DNA of 64,000 nt from Cliona cf. orientalis (GCA_963930775.1 OZ005699.1:7833501-7897500); one strand, 5' to 3'; counted from the stretch's first letter, positions 1 through 13,662 are shown. Notes: generated by a model not told the origin, from the letters alone. Made by a program: numbers and translations.

Positions 1-466
1 GGCAGAGTTCATGACCACATCCAAGACTATTACATATATAATATTATACTCTTGCTACATCAAAAGAAAGTGGCATTGGAAGGGTATTCTGAAAGGGCCT
101 GGATCTGCATGTTGCCATATTGGGATTAGAATCAAATTCCCAGGGCTTACCACGATTCTACAAACGTGATAAAGGCATCCTTCTATTGTGGCACCCCGCC
201 CACTGACTTCAACTGCTACCATAGCAACTATAATATACCATAATATTATATGCAGTATATTATGGTATATAGGCACATGCAAACACCTGTCTATGCCTCC
301 CATATTTATTTTTCGAGGCTGCACAGATGTATAGGTACAAATATCAAGGCAACCACTATAGAGAGGTGTAGCATAGCTACCATGTTTCAAGTGGATTGCA
401 GAACCAGATAATATTTACATGTATGCTGAGACTTGTCCATTCATGATGCAATGAATATAATACTAT
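1..466. other. No gene recognised at left edge
   Basis: I see no convincing exon on either strand. The sequence is AT-rich, with ATATTATA-type runs around 225-260. Later exons of the minus-strand DNAJC1-like gene would be expected further left, outside the window. Confidence 0.5.
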
Positions 467-547
467 TTACTCCACATGCTCATCGATATCATTGTCTGAG
501 CTTGCTGTGTTTTTGAGTAGAAGATCATAGGCACTTTGAAGCAAGCA
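467..547 (-). CDS. Possible third and terminal exon of the J-protein gene
   Basis: Read on the minus strand after an AG at 549-548, this stretch gives CLLQSAYDLLLKNTASSD, then an acidic tail NDIDEHVE and TAA at 469-467. It is in phase with the exon ending at 794, so the J-domain would continue EKFRK-CLLQSAYDLLL, where family members have a helix-IV sequence with an AY or IY pair. If real, the product is only about 111 aa and lacks the transmembrane segment and SANT domains of animal DNAJC1: a short ER-lumenal J-protein or an alternative 3' end. The acceptor has a weak pyrimidine tract, and two extra residues are needed relative to the usual helix spacing. It could equally be chance open frame or the end of another gene. 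Confidence 0.3.
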   Translation of the reverse strand, partial: CLLQSAYDLLLKNTASSDNDIDEHVE

Positions 548-714
548 CTCAAGATCTAGGCATCAAAGCCATGGCTGTACATGTAGGCCTTGCCATAACA
601 TAAAAGAATGGCCGTTTTTTTTTTTTAATTTACAAAAGTAATTTTTATTAAATTAAATACATGCAGCTTCTGACCAGATCCATTCCCAGCTTAATTATCA
701 ATGTTCATTTCTTT

Positions 715-764
715 CTCTCTCTCTCTCTCTCCCTCCCTCCATCCCTTCCTCCCCCCCCCCCCCC
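715..764. repeat. CT microsatellite followed by a C run
   Basis: A TCTC tract (about 715-735) is followed by CCTCC repeats and a run of 14 C (751-764). On the minus strand it lies just downstream of the exon 2 donor of the J-protein gene. Confidence 0.9.
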
Positions 765-793
765 TCTCTCTCTCTGCTCTCGTTGCCTTATAC

Positions 794-2377
794 CTTTCTA
801 AATTTCTCCGTGGCATCTGGGTCATCGCTCTTGTCCGGGTGAAGTTGGAGGGAGAGTTGACGAAAGGAGCGTTTGATCTCAGCAGCACTAGCAGACTATA
901 ATACCGTGTGTGTATGGATGGTGTATGTATGCAGATTATCGTTGGTAACCAAGTTTTAATTTATAATGTGCACATAATTGTGCTAAGTTGGACAATGGCT
1001 TAATTATAGACTCGTGAAAGAGAATTAAACCCTTGGTATGAATGAGTACTACATACCTGACAGCTACATTGTACATATACATATAGGCGTGCATTTATAT
1101 ATGGGATACATGTAGGTACATGTACAATGTATATTATGAGCAATGCTTGCAAATAATAATTTATAGTGCTATTACAGTGGAACCTGTCTATAATGGTCAC
1201 CCATGGGCCAGAAATAAATGGCTGCAATAGAGAGGTGGCTGCTTTAAAGAAGTGTTTAGTATATGGAATTTTGCCAATTGGGGCTTAAACTAAGTGGCTG
1301 TAATAAAGAGGTGGCTGCCTTACACAGTGACCACTATACACACGTTTGACTGTACTTCAATGACATGAAATTGATGTAGGCTTACATTGTACATATCAAC
1401 GTCAATAATGATCGACAAGTGTGTTGCAATGCGTTTTCTCTGTTACAGTAGCACTAATGCAGTTGTAGTCTAAGATGCACTTTCTCGCACTGGACAGACA
1501 TCATAACATCAGAGGCCATATTTAACTAACTTGCACATGCACAGTGAGTACATACGTTCTACGACCGATTCTAGACCTGGGGGTGTGGTCTATTAATAAG
1601 CTGACCTCCTTACTCTATCCAGCGGTAAGATTAGCCGGAGGTTGAAATAAAACCAGCCTTCTACCGGAATTATCAGAGCCCTTAGTGGTAACAGGAGTAC
1701 ATTAATTAGCATGTACTGTTGGTGACAACAATAATTATTATTGCAAGGTTGTAGTGAAAGGGCCAAACATTTCACTGCCTTGTAGACTAAACGGACAAAG
1801 GGGATTCCTTGAAGGAAGTGAACGGATTATTGAACATACATGTACATGTACATGTACACACTATAATAATAGAGTGCAATGGGTAGAGAGAGAGAGAGAG
1901 AAAAGAAAGATTTTTTGAAGCTAGATTTCGAATCACTCTGGCTATAATATGCTCCCCCTACCCCCACCACCCCACTTCACAGTATATATCCACTTCACAG
2001 CTTTTGAATACTTTATTGACATCCTGGATACATAATACCTGATACTGTACATGTATAAGCTGTAGCTACCCAACTATCAACGTGATCTCTAAATCTGGCC
2101 TATCATATCTATCTATTTACATATCGATCCCCGCCCACACATCTGAGCTGCCACGGGGGCTGGCATGAGCCTAGCCTAGCCCAGCGCCTACGATGGGTGG
2201 GGACGAGTAATTAAAAATTCTGACCTGCTCCACGTGAAGGATGTCGTAAAAGTTTTCCCCGACTTCTTCGACCAAATCGAAAAGGTCCAGCTCGGCTTGA
2301 TCCCATCCGTGGCAGCGATCGGGCGTACACAGTATCGCCAAAGCAACAAGAACGAACTTTACCACGATCGTGAACAT
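794..2377 (-). CDS. DNAJC1-like: DNAJC1-like ER J-domain protein, 5' part (two exons)
   Basis: Exon 1 (2377-2225, 51 codons) encodes a signal peptide (MFTIVVKFVLVALAILC) and then WDQAELDLFDLVEEVG and NFYDILHVEQ, the start of a J-domain. It ends CAG|gt. Exon 2 (895-794, 34 codons) starts after TATAG and encodes SASAAEIKRSFRQLSLQLH followed by PDKSDDPDATEKFRK, with the HPD motif that stimulates Hsp70 ATPase. Both exons are phase 0 and join cleanly. The WDxxELxLFDLVEEV leader before the J-domain is characteristic of animal DNAJC1 (ERdj1/MTJ1), an ER membrane co-chaperone for BiP. The membrane span and SANT domains are not seen here: they lie beyond the left edge, or the gene ends early (see 467-547). 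The gene is head to head with the HDAC gene. Confidence 0.8.
896..2224 (-). other. Intron 1 of the DNAJC1-like gene
   Basis: This is the 1.33 kb interval between the two J-protein exons. It holds a small inverted-repeat DNA element (1175-1352), an ACATGT run near 1836-1857 and a short GA tract near 1887-1903. No nested gene is evident. Confidence 0.7.
1175..1352. mobile_element. Small Tc1/pogo-type MITE, 178 bp
   Basis: The left end CAGTGGAACCTGTCTATA and the inverted right end (reverse complement CAGTCAAACGTGTGTATAG) form terminal inverted repeats of about 25 bp with a few mismatches. TA dinucleotides flank both ends (1173-1174 and 1353-1354), as expected for a Tc1/mariner/pogo target duplication. 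There is no coding capacity. A matching end fragment occurs near 23926-23950. Confidence 0.75.
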
Positions 2378-2665
2378 TTCTCCCTTTCGTGGCCAAGTGC
2401 GGGTCGACGCTCACACTAGTACACGCGACAACAACAGCTCAACACAAACCATTGTCCGGTTAGTTAATCATTGATGTGCATTTGGGTGGGCAGCAGTTGC
2501 TCCGTGGACGTCCGTAAACTCCCTCCGTGTCGTCATCCTTTTTGGTAAATCGTGCGTTTGCGAGGGAGATCGAGAGGATTGAGAGATTCTGAGTCGGTGT
2601 GTGTATTAAAACGTGTGGACATCGGGCTAGCGTGTCTTTGAGAGTTTCTACGGCAGCGTTGAGAT
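2378..2665. promoter_or_regulatory. Head-to-head promoter interval, J-protein / HDAC
   Basis: Only 288 bp separate the two divergent ATG codons (2377 on minus, 2666 on plus). The stretch is noticeably richer in CG dinucleotides than the flanking introns (for example around 2395-2430 and 2505-2560). No clear TATA box is visible. A shared, bidirectional promoter is inferred from geometry and base composition. Confidence 0.55.
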
Positions 2666-2705
2666 ATGGAGAGAGACGGGAACGGCGAAAAGGAGATATC
2701 AGTCG
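2666..2705 (+). CDS. HDAC4/5/7/9-like: HDAC exon 1 (start codon)
   Basis: ATG at 2666 opens [13 protein letters not shown] and ends in phase 1 at a consensus donor (TCG|GTAAGT). The first base plus AG of exon 2 gives Glu and reads straight into [17 protein letters not shown]. The clean donor, phase match and promoter position support it; no transcript evidence is available. Confidence 0.65.
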
Positions 2706-5700
2706 GTAAGTGCGCACGACTGGGCCGCCATTGCGCAAAATATTCGATTGCCACCATAGCGCTCTAAATATGTGGGTGGCGTGACTGGATCGAGGGAGCG
2801 TACAGCGGTGCATGCTGGTTCCTATGTTGCAGTGCTCCGCGGCTGTAGCTCGTTCGTTATAGCTTGCGGGGGTAGCTGGCGGCCATTTCGCCTTTGGCGA
2901 GGTTTGTTGCACGATTTTATATCTGGGATTGTATGCTAAATATGTACCCCATGGTCGTGATGTGAAGACCTACTCTACACGTATATATCCTTCAGTGCGT
3001 GTTAATTTAGACTACCAAAGTATGTGATTTGGCTGCGTGGTTGTGGTCATGATTTGTGTGAGCGAGTGAGATTGAGAGAGAGAAGGAGAGGGAGAGAGAG
3101 TAAGTAAATGAGATCGAGAGAGAGAGAGAGAAAGAGAGAGACCGAGTCCATGAGAGTGTGTATACCTTCCCTTGGTAAAAAATGACATGTTTACTCTAGA
3201 GCTGGCGATTGAAATTATGACAGTCATCTACCTACTCCTGGGTCCAAGTTCACAGGTGCATTGGGTATCCTGCTGCACCTTGGGGGTTGACTAGGGGATG
3301 GACCCTACTATTACGATGACCACATTAATTTCAATCACTACTGCTCTGATGCTATGTACATAATATGTTACTGCCGCTATTGTGGGTGATTTGCTAATCG
3401 AGGCTGTACGTTTGTGACGGCTTTTGTGTAAAGTCGGCCGTTTGCCAAACCGGTCCTTTTCTGCGAGTCGGTCGGCTCCCCTGAGTGAGAAGGATCCGTG
3501 CTAATTTGTGAATAGCTCTGCTAGGTGGTGCTAACTAGTATCAGGTGCTACTGGCAAGCCCTCCCTCCCTTCCTCTCTCTCTCTCTCTCTCCAATCCTCC
3601 CTCCAAACTGTCGTTTTTTCCTCACCACATAGAGCGATATCATTAAATTTTTCCACCTCTTTGAATTCTTGTTTTTATCAAGATTGGTATCTACATGTAC
3701 ATGTAGTTAGCTCATGATCATACCCCTTAAATCTATAAGTATTTGGATGAGTGTTCACCACTGCAGCACTGCACTGCACTGTAGGTGTGTGGAGCTAGCA
3801 GAGGGTGAGTGGGTGTGAGCATGATTGTGCATTTTTAGAATAGTAGTGATCACATTGATGTTAATGACACAGAGTAGACTTTGCTACTCATCTGTGTGGG
3901 AGGGAGGGGGCGGAAGAATGGACTCTTACTCCTCTCTCTCTTTCTCTTTCCTCTCCCTCCCTTTTGCCTACCCTCTCTTTCCTCTCCCTCCCTTCCTCCT
4001 ACCTTAATTCCTTCTGCTTCTCAATTTTCATTGCTGCTGCATTTTTCTCCTCTATCTACTCAATCAAGCACTCTCTGTATTTCTGTGACTATCTCTCTGA
4101 GTTATCCCAATAGCTGTTATAGATTCAACAAGCTAGGATACATCATACACTTCATTACTTGACCACATGTTCATTTGACCCTTTTCAATACGCGTAATAT
4201 TGGCTATTTCAGGAGTGCTTTTAAACTTGCCGACCTTAGAATAGTGTCAGGTATACATATCAGTTCGTTTGTTCGTTTGTTCGTTTGTTACCGGTCCAGC
4301 TGTTTGACAGACCACCAGTCGTGTTTTATGTCGGGTGCTCTTTTGCCTCAACTGTGATCTGACCCAGCCACTTTTTCTTTGCAAGATAATAATCTAGTAT
4401 GAATTTTGTATAAAATGGGTATGGTTGATATGCTTGAATACATATCTTTGAGACAAAATTTGGAGTACATTTCCATTACGTGCAATATTGTGTGTGTGTG
4501 TGTGTGTGTGTGTGTGAAGTGTGGAGCCCCTTGTTGCTGTTTAGTGTTATCCCTAGGTTCCGCCCACGTCAGTGTACACAACAGTTGTATAGAAATCGCC
4601 TACGCCCACGCATTATGCCAAATATGCCACCCAATATCTGTACCACCACAACACCAGGTCATGTTGATCAGGGTGCACTTAATTAGGGGGGATTACCCTG
4701 TTCCCCCTCAATTCTTGGTAATGTCTTGACTGACTGACTGACTGACTGCCAGAGCAATTTGTGTGCGTACAATCTTTGCTGTGTTAGTCAGTCTAGCTGG
4801 CTGACATAGCGGACGAATGGGATTAGTGTGTGTATGTGTGCGTGTGTGTGTGAGGTATAGATATTTGTGACTTGTGATGTTGAGAGAGAGAGGGAGACTG
4901 TAGGGAATTTCAGCTAGGGTACAAGAGGGAGGTGGAAGAAGAGAGAGAGAGAGGAGAGGAGAGAGGGAGAGAGAAAGAGCAGGAGTGGAAGGGGGATAGA
5001 AGGGGAAAATACTGCCAAGAGGAAAAGGGAGAGAGAAAGGAAGCAAGGGAAGGAAGGGAGGAGACAATTTAGAGCGTGTACACCAAAACAGCTGCTCCAT
5101 GGTGAAACTATCTTGGCCTGTGGCTGTTGAAGAGTTTTGCCATCTAGGAAGGTGGGTGTTCTCAATTGATTGCCTCTGATCCAGCCAGATTGGGAGGGCC
5201 TGGGTACACATTTTATGTACGGGGAGTCTTGCCAAATTGCGACAACCTTCATTCACACACACACACACATACATGTACATGCACTATCCTGGACTTGTAA
5301 AGATCTATACAGTATAAATAAAACTGCTTCAAGCTTTTTCTTGTCTGCCTTTCTATGGGTTGCATATGTGTATACATGTATACATATACACATTGAGCGG
5401 TGGCACCAGTATGATGTATACATTGTGTGTGGCTGCTAAGGATAGAAGACCTTTAAGAGGCCCTGCTTATTGAACTCTGGTGCCACTGTTTACATCCTAG
5501 CTGTCATTAAGGTCATCCATTCTCATCGTGGCTTTTCGGGGTGAGCTCCTGGCATTAACCAACGATTAAGTGGTGGTCTAATTTCTCTTTTGACAGTGCT
5601 TGGAATTGGTGTGTGGTCATGACAGTTTTTGTATCCAAAGAAGACATACAAAAATGTAACCTGTAGACCTTGACAATTGTATAGGGTATCCAAATATACT

Positions 5701-8700
5701 TTGCACCCCCACCACTGACCCCCTAAGTTGTTTAGGACTGGAGCTCTCCTGTTACTTCTATGGCTAATTATTGGTTAATTGGGGGGGGGGGCAGTGGGCG
5801 GTGAGGTGAAGGCCAGGTCAGAGTGAGATAATTATCTTTTCATGATCTGGAATTATCTGGGGGTATTGAATTATTCAGGTATTCATGCATGCAGGAGCAA
5901 AACAATCCCAGTAGAGTGGGTTCATAGTATGACACTCTCCTCTATAATTATGTGAGCTTTATGAATTCCAGGGAGGTGAAGTCAGTATCGTGAGTGAGTG
6001 CTCCTCACCCTCTAAATAAATCCATGAGTGCCTGTAGAAAGTTTGAGTGTAATGGTCCTACTAGTATCTCGTTCTTCTGTGTCACAGTATGTTAGTTCAG
6101 TTGATGCGGCTTCTACGTGCACTTGCCTATGCATACAAACATGTATATGTACATGTAAGATTTGTCAGAGTTGGTTGGATTTCGGAGTTAAGTCCACATG
6201 TAATTCCAGTAAGATTCACCCCCTCCCCTCCAATCTTCAATTCAAAGTAATTGACTTGAAACCCTGCATGGAGTGGTTGCATACGTGTACGTGTAACTGT
6301 TGATGCATTTGTAGGTTATTATTTACAGTAGGTTCTTCAGTGAGAGAGTAAAACCCTTTCATTATACATGTATGCGTACGTGGCATCACTCAAGTGCACA
6401 ACATTTCTTTGTAAAGGAATATTGATAATTCAGCATTCCTGTTGGATGCACTCCCTATTCAGGGGTCATGACCAGTGGAGGTTTACTAGTTCCACTGAAG
6501 ACGTGCACCCTCGTTTGCTTGTCCATTGATGTGTGAATGATAATGGACTTCCTTGATTTTCTCTACTGTACCTATTCCTTAGTCCTACTCTGCTGTGACT
6601 GTTGAAACATTTCCCCTGCAACACAGCCTGCCCTGCCAGTGTGTGGTGCAAGTTTTTACATGTACATGTACTTTTGTATGTGTACAGTATCTTCATGCAT
6701 GATATGAGTATGTATGTTTGGAGAAATTGAGAGAGGGGGAGGGGGGAGAAAGAGAGAGGGAGAGAGGGAGAAGGAGGTAAAGAGAGGGGAGGGAGGGAGA
6801 GGGAGAGAGAGAGGAGAAAGAAAGAGAGGGAGAGAGACAGAGAGAGAGGGGAGGGGGGAAGGAGAGTGAAAGAGTAAGAGAGAGAGAGGGAGGGAGGGAG
6901 GGAGAGTGGAAATGCTAAGTTTAAAGAAAATGAGCGATGCAGCAGCAGGGTACAGGACTAAAATTTCATTCCAGTTAGAATTGTTTGTCACCTAGATCAT
7001 GGCTGGAACGCCCACTCTCTGGCATGCCTAGCAGTCACTACTACTACCAATCAGAACAGTGTGTGGGCGGGAGTCCATAGCAACATACCCTGTGGGCAAT
7101 TTGTACCAGTGTACCCCAGCAGCTGCTAATTTGGTGGTCCAGAGAGCTATACAGCTCCATGAGGCTATAAATAAATAATAATTTTTAAGTTTTAATAGAA
7201 CGCCCGATCCAATAGGCTAAATTTAGTAACAAAGTAATATGTGTATGTGTGTAGTCTTGGGCTTACTATGAAATGTATTTTTCTCTATTCATGAGATTGA
7301 ATGCTATACAAAATAACGTAGTAACATTATGTGCATTCACCGGTCTACGAACATTAGTACATGTACATGGAGTTGAAAAGAAAGTTGTTTTTAAGAGCGG
7401 CGTCTAGTAGTCTTTGTTTTAAGTCACAGCAGCTTCAATGCTACAGTTCGAAAAATACTATGACATGATTTTGTACAATAGTGTGCCTCTGTAGTACGCG
7501 GTTTTGAACTGGCTGCATGGGGAGTTGTAATTAGCCAGTTTTTTTTGGGCATATCTCCATGTTCAGAAATTAGACGTATTCCTATACTTTAGCACTATTC
7601 CCTTAGACTATTAATTCTAGTACATACAATGTATAAGTAGTTCAGAACTGTTAATTCTAGTACATATAAGTAGTTCAGAATTAAAGGGCTATTCAACGAT
7701 ACATGTTGTATCAGCTGTGGATAGTTGCGTAGTTGTGACGAATCCAGCCTGCTGTTGAGACAGGATCAACCTACATGTAGTCTTTAGGTTATGGGATAGT
7801 GTTCTAGCTGCGAATAATTTGTGACTCACTCAGCAGAGATGGGCTTCACACAAGAGAATTCATGCTAGTTAGCTCTACTGGAGTGCCTTCATAAGATTGC
7901 AGCCAGCCGCCTACCTTCAATTTATATCCATGGTAACTTCTTTGAATGGAACTGCTTACACTGTACTAAGTACATACAATCATGTATATATACATGTAGG
8001 TGGTGGGGTTCTTTCTTGCTGGGTCATTCCATTCTTAATTAGTTGTTTATAATAAGGGGAGACTTGGGTTTAATTGGGTTGACAGTTAACTTCATGGCAG
8101 CTCATTATGCTAACTTCCTCAGGAGGTAGCTATAGCTACTTCATGCCACCCAAGTATTCCTAGAAATTACATATTTGGCAATTCAAACTTTGGTACTACT
8201 GGATACTGGCAGTGTGGGTGTTACAGAATCAGTGACCTCTAAAATTTTAATCCTCCCTGGGTGGTGGTGGTGGGGTGGGGGGGGGGGGGGTGAGTGCTGA
8301 TCGATAAATGTACCTGTGTATGCCCTCCATCAAGGAGCCTATCCTTCATGTTGGGGAAGATTATTAATATGCATGCTTGCAGTAGCAGCGGCTCTGCTTT
8401 GTGATGAATTAGGCAGACAGTGTCATTAAGCTATGCCCCGATTAGTTGTAGAAGACTTACTGAAACTTTCTACTTAGCAACACTGCATTGTTCTTTGCCA
8501 GAGGGGGGTAGCTAGTCAACGCCACCTGTATTATTGGGTGCATGTAGCAAGCAAATTAGCCAGGTTTCCCCGGTGCTTAACTTGTACATGCAAGTACACA
8601 TGTACCTGTAGGTATTCGCTGGTTATAGTGCCCCACCCATCCATTCCACCCACACAACATGCACAACATGCATACATTGCAATACTCTTGGTTCATTTTT

Positions 8701-9363
8701 CGTGGGGGGCAGTATATGTGTATAATGGCTGTGGCGTCTTGGAGCGCAGGTCATCCCCAGAAGCCCTGACAAGAAAAGTCTAACAGGCATCTCCTAGTTC
8801 CCATAGTGAAAGTACATGACATTGTCTATGTGCAGTATATCTTCCTGTATATGTGCTTCTACTAGTAACAGTGTACTTACATGTAGGTGAACCTTATGTA
8901 ATGTCATATATATTTATATATGGGGTACCCTTGTTGCCAATTATCTCTACAGTCCGCCCACCATTCTGTGAGTGTGTGTGGGTTTACAGGTCAGGCACAA
9001 GGGCTTCTGTAGTCTCAACACAACTGCCAAGTCATCTGCTGGCTCCATGGCTAGAGAAACTGGTGTGTGTGTGTGTCTGTTTGTTGCTGGGATACTGTGG
9101 CCACCCTAGCCTCCCACCCCCACACACACTAGCTCACTCATACACTATTTTGTAATTGTTGATGTCCCATGGCAAAATTAATGTGACAGTGAGCATGATC
9201 TAATACACATCTGACAAAATGTCTGCACACAGGGAAGTGATGGTACATGTAAGTAAGCTTGAAACATCCACCAAGAAATTGTTCTTTTCAGCTAAGCTTG
9301 TTAGTTTTAGAGGAATGGGAGAAAGGGAAGGAGAGGGAGAGGGAGAGAGAGAGAGAGGGGGGA

Positions 9364-9428
<65 letters not shown>

Positions 9429-9746
9429 AGGGAGAGAAAGAGAGGGATAAGGATGAGAGGTTGGTGTTGGCGTGTCTATGTGTGGGCGTTGGATTTCATT
9501 GCACATGTGAGTGGGTGAATAGGATTATTCATGCATGTGCTCATGTGGATATGCTTACATGTGTTTGTTAAGTGTTGAAAATGAATTTCTTCCTGATTGA
9601 TATTAACACCAATTTAAAACGAGGAAATTCCTTGTACATGTAAGCAAAAGCGTTAATTAAATGTATGTGGGAAAATAATTGAATTTCTGGTTAGTGCCGT
9701 TACCTAAAAACAGCCTACTAATTTGAATTAGGTACATGCATGTGTA

Positions 9747-9788
<42 letters not shown>

Positions 9789-12700
9789 CGAGATGCACAG
9801 GGAATTGAATAATTGTGTATGATCTATACACAAGATGAATGTAAATTTGAACATTTGTACATGTACATGTATATGTTCCCCCAAGTTTAAATGTACAGGA
9901 TAACATGTACATGTAGCTTGTTTTCTAGGTACTTGTACAAATACATCATACATGTACAGTATACATGTAGTTTGCTTGTTTCTTCACTTGTACAAGCATA
10001 CAAGTACATGGGTACTTGCTTGTAATATGTACATGGTACATTGTTCATTACATGCATTTCTTGTAGAGGAAGTGATTTGTGGATTGAATGATCTTCTATT
10101 TCCTGTGTTTTGATCTGCCTTCCCTAGGCCCTAGCTGACTAGGCTAGCTCTAGTCCCTAACAAGGAATCTCCTTTTTCCAAGAGCTGATGGTCATGATAA
10201 TTTTCCACTTCCTGGACATGTGCTTGTGTGTGTGTGGCAAAATATGGTACTGCATGTCCATGTAAACCTGCACATATGACAGTGCAATTGTATGAATAAT
10301 ATTATTATGGATTGGGTATGAAGTAGCTTTTGAAACTGTGATCTTGCTGGACTGTCAACATCCTATAAGCCCAATTTTTCTCTCCCTCTGAGGCTAATTC
10401 CCCCTCCACATACATGTACATGTAGAAAGTAGTACCAAATTGCTGGAACATGTGTAATCCTGCCTTGGATTCCCTCAGGACTTCCCTCTCAGCTTTTCAG
10501 TACTGGTATTACATGCAGTAATTGAAAAGCTGGGAGGGGGGGGCCTGAGGTGAGGATACATGTACAATGTATGAGAGCTAGCTTGGCTAGTACTGTGATG
10601 GTCGGGTTGGGTCCTCCACCCGAAATTAACCCTATACTACTTTCTACATGTACATGTATGTGCCCTTTAGAAGATCTAGGGAGGGAGGGGGAATCAGCCT
10701 CAGAGGGAGAGAAAAGCTGGGGAAGGCCTATACAATGTATGAGAGCTAGCTTGTATGGCTAGTACTGTGATGGCCGGGTTGGGTCCTCCACCCGAAATTA
10801 ACCCTATTAGCACGTGTAACGTAGATATTATCTCTGAATAGATTCGACAGCCACCCACCCACCCATTTATGCAGCCCTTCCTCTGTCTTACCCACCATCC
10901 AACCTACATGTACATGTACATGTACATGCATGTACATGTATTCATTAATTTTTCTCCCATGGCCTGATCCAATTAATCAGTCAGCCAATGTGTGGGTGGG
11001 TGGGGCCCTTCAACCAAATTGGCACTGGAGCACGTGTAAAGTGCTCATCTATACATGTAGATGAATAATAATTTTGATGGCCACCCTGTCCAAATTTGCT
11101 GATTTCTATATGCTGAAAAAAATGTGCCTTCTGCTACTCTGTAGCAGTGGGTGGGTGGATCGTGTATTTCATGGCAACCCTTCTTTGGTGCACCTACTCC
11201 TGTGCATTCCAAGGCCCTTTCAAGGTGCCTCTTCTTTTGGCTACCACTCTCTGCCACCCCCTGGGGCTAATTAGACATCATCTCTCTTAGCGATTTCTGT
11301 TGAATCTTTTGTCCACCCCCCTCCCCGCTCCTCCCTCTCCCCCTCTCCCAGCTGCCTAGCTTACAACCACACCACCAACAGGTCACCTACCGTATAAATT
11401 CACTAGCAGTGTCTCTGGCGTCTGTGTGTGCATGGTTATGGCCAGTGCATACATGTGCAATGTACATGTATCTGTTTATGGTGTATCTATGGAACCAGCT
11501 CTACCACATGCAAAGTTTGCTGAACCTTTTTTGTGGGGACTTTGCCTTAGTTTTCCTTTTTTTGCTCCTCTTTGATTTGGAATCTTTTTGCTACAAAATT
11601 TTGTGGGGTCAGGCACTTTGCTCTGCAAAGCTCGTTGCACTTGGCTGTAAAGGTTTAATGTGGCTATTGAATATCTGCTACTAAGGTTAGGGTACACACT
11701 GTGTATAGAGTGTTACATCTGTGAACACACAGGCATTTCATGGGTCTTTTGAACCAAACCTAGTGCTAACCATATTAGTCCTTTTGCCCTTATCGGAGAA
11801 TCGGTCTATGTGCTATATTTAATAGTCAGCGGTGTACCCCTTAACCCTGTTATTCTGCTGCTATACATACTATGGGAATGTAGTCCATGACACTCCTATC
11901 ATCCTTCGGTTACTTGAAGCCATGACAGTGGGCTATGTATGTCCTGTGTGGTGACTCTAATCCCATGGTGTTTGTCGGAAGACGTGTAGCTGAATTATTG
12001 GATATCTAAGAAGGTCTGACGGTTGATACTGTACAGGGAGGGGGAGAGGGAGGGAAAGGGAGAGAGGAGAGAGAAGAAGAGGGAGGGATAGAGAGAGGGG
12101 GGAGGGAGGGAGGGAGAGGGAGAGGGAGAGAGGAGAGAGAAGAAGAGGGAAGGATAGAGAGAGGGGGGAGGGAGGGGAAGAAGAAGAGAAGCTAAGCCAT
12201 TCTGCAAGTTTTATTCCTGAGTATAGAAGGAGAGGAGGGGAAGAAGAAGAGAAGCCATTTTGTACGTTTTATTACTGAGTATATAAAATATTATAGGCAG
12301 TACATTGGTGTCCACTGACTGTTATTACAGTATCTGGGAAAATTTGTTGCTGTTCCACTTCAGTTGATTGTGTCACTTGGCTGGTTGCTCAGAATTTAGT
12401 CTCCTCCTAAGTAGATGGTAGCGTGGGTGCAGTGACCTTGTGGAGGCGCATGGTGGGAGGAGGAATGCTGGCTGCTCTCAGTGTGTTTGTGATGTTAGCC
12501 CCAGCCATACCACTGTCCATGGAGTAGTAAATATAAATGGAGAGTGGGTTCTGGCTGGAAACTGAGATAAAGAAAGGATGTTTGAAGGAGAAGTTGCAGG
12601 ATAGGAGAGAGAGAGAAAGAGAGAGGGGAAGAGGGAGAGAGGAGATACATGTTACTGTATGGCAGTGGAAGGGAGGTGGAGAATATTAAATTTTAGGAAG

Positions 12701-12974
12701 ATCACAGAGAAAACTAATGTGCGTTTCTTTGTTTACTCCTAGTTGTTTCTATGGGTTATGTTGTGTCTCCTCTCTCCTTGTTGCTGGTAGTATTGTTTAT
12801 GAAGGTCAAAGCATTCCTTGCTACAGTCGGGCTTCCAAGGTTGAGGGTGTCAAGAGTTGTGTCCTAATTTACTTCATTCCAGGCTAATGAACTGCTAGGC
12901 AGAGTGTGGGTGTGTCCATGAGTGGGTATGACTCAGCTCTGTCTGTGCGTGTATGAGAGGGAGAGAGAGAGCGG

Positions 12975-13010
<36 letters not shown>

Positions 13011-13621
13011 GAGAGGGAGAGGGAGAGAAAGAGAGAGAGTACAATAAGCACGTGTGAGTGCACCACTACAGATGAGAGTTTATCAATGCTATAAGGAAAT
13101 AATATTATGATGTAGAATAATACATGTTCCACTCACTTGACCACACCCATTCTCGCGTTGCAGAGAATATGGAGGACGAAGAGGATGAGGAGATGGACCA
13201 AACCATCACTGTTGGCTCCGCCCCCACACCAGTCATCGTGTCCGTATCACGTAAGTCAAGGCTACAATTTGAACATCATCCAGAACTGCATATTGATAGC
13301 GACATCCCTGTACACATGTACACATAATACTTAGTGGTTTATATCCCCTCTCTCTCTTTCTCTCTCTCCCCCTTTCTTTTTGTCTCCATTCTCACTCTTT
13401 CCTAGCTAACGTGGACTTTGAACCTGAGCACCATACTTCACCAAGACAACAGTGAGTCTAATAGCTATCAACTTACAAATTAAAGATAGCTTGAATGAAC
13501 CGGAATTAATGTTTCTTTCTCTTCTTCCAGTTCTCCCCTCAGTGGTCAGCCAGTTAGTGGTGATCACAGACTATTAGTCAACAGAGCCCACTTACAAGTC
13601 AGGCAGACATGTGAGTGGAAC

Positions 13622-13662
<41 letters not shown>

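Larger units (their letters stand above)
2706..13163 (+). other. HDAC intron 1, 10.5 kb, repeat-rich
   Basis: I see no nested gene on either strand. It contains GA-rich tracts (about 3069-3140, 4880-5060, 6723-6905, 9320-9445, 9749-9785, 12034-12200, 12959-13040), a GT run (4489-4516), a TGAC run (4727-4748), many ACATGT repeats, a foldback element (10473-10550) and several local duplications. Open frames here are mostly Ser/Leu or Arg/Glu repeats translated from microsatellites. Confidence 0.8.

Noticed and set aside
2460-2912. A 150-codon minus-strand frame opposite HDAC exon 1
   Set aside because: It overlaps the bidirectional promoter and exon 1 on the other strand and has no domain.
4708-5280. 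A 190-codon minus-strand open frame
   Set aside because: Low-complexity Ser/Leu/Pro translation of a purine-rich tract in HDAC intron 1; no domain and no conserved features.
9219-9518. Open frames with GERERERE or SLSLSL repeats on both strands
   Set aside because: Same cause: GA/CT arrays are open in most frames. They lie inside HDAC intron 1.
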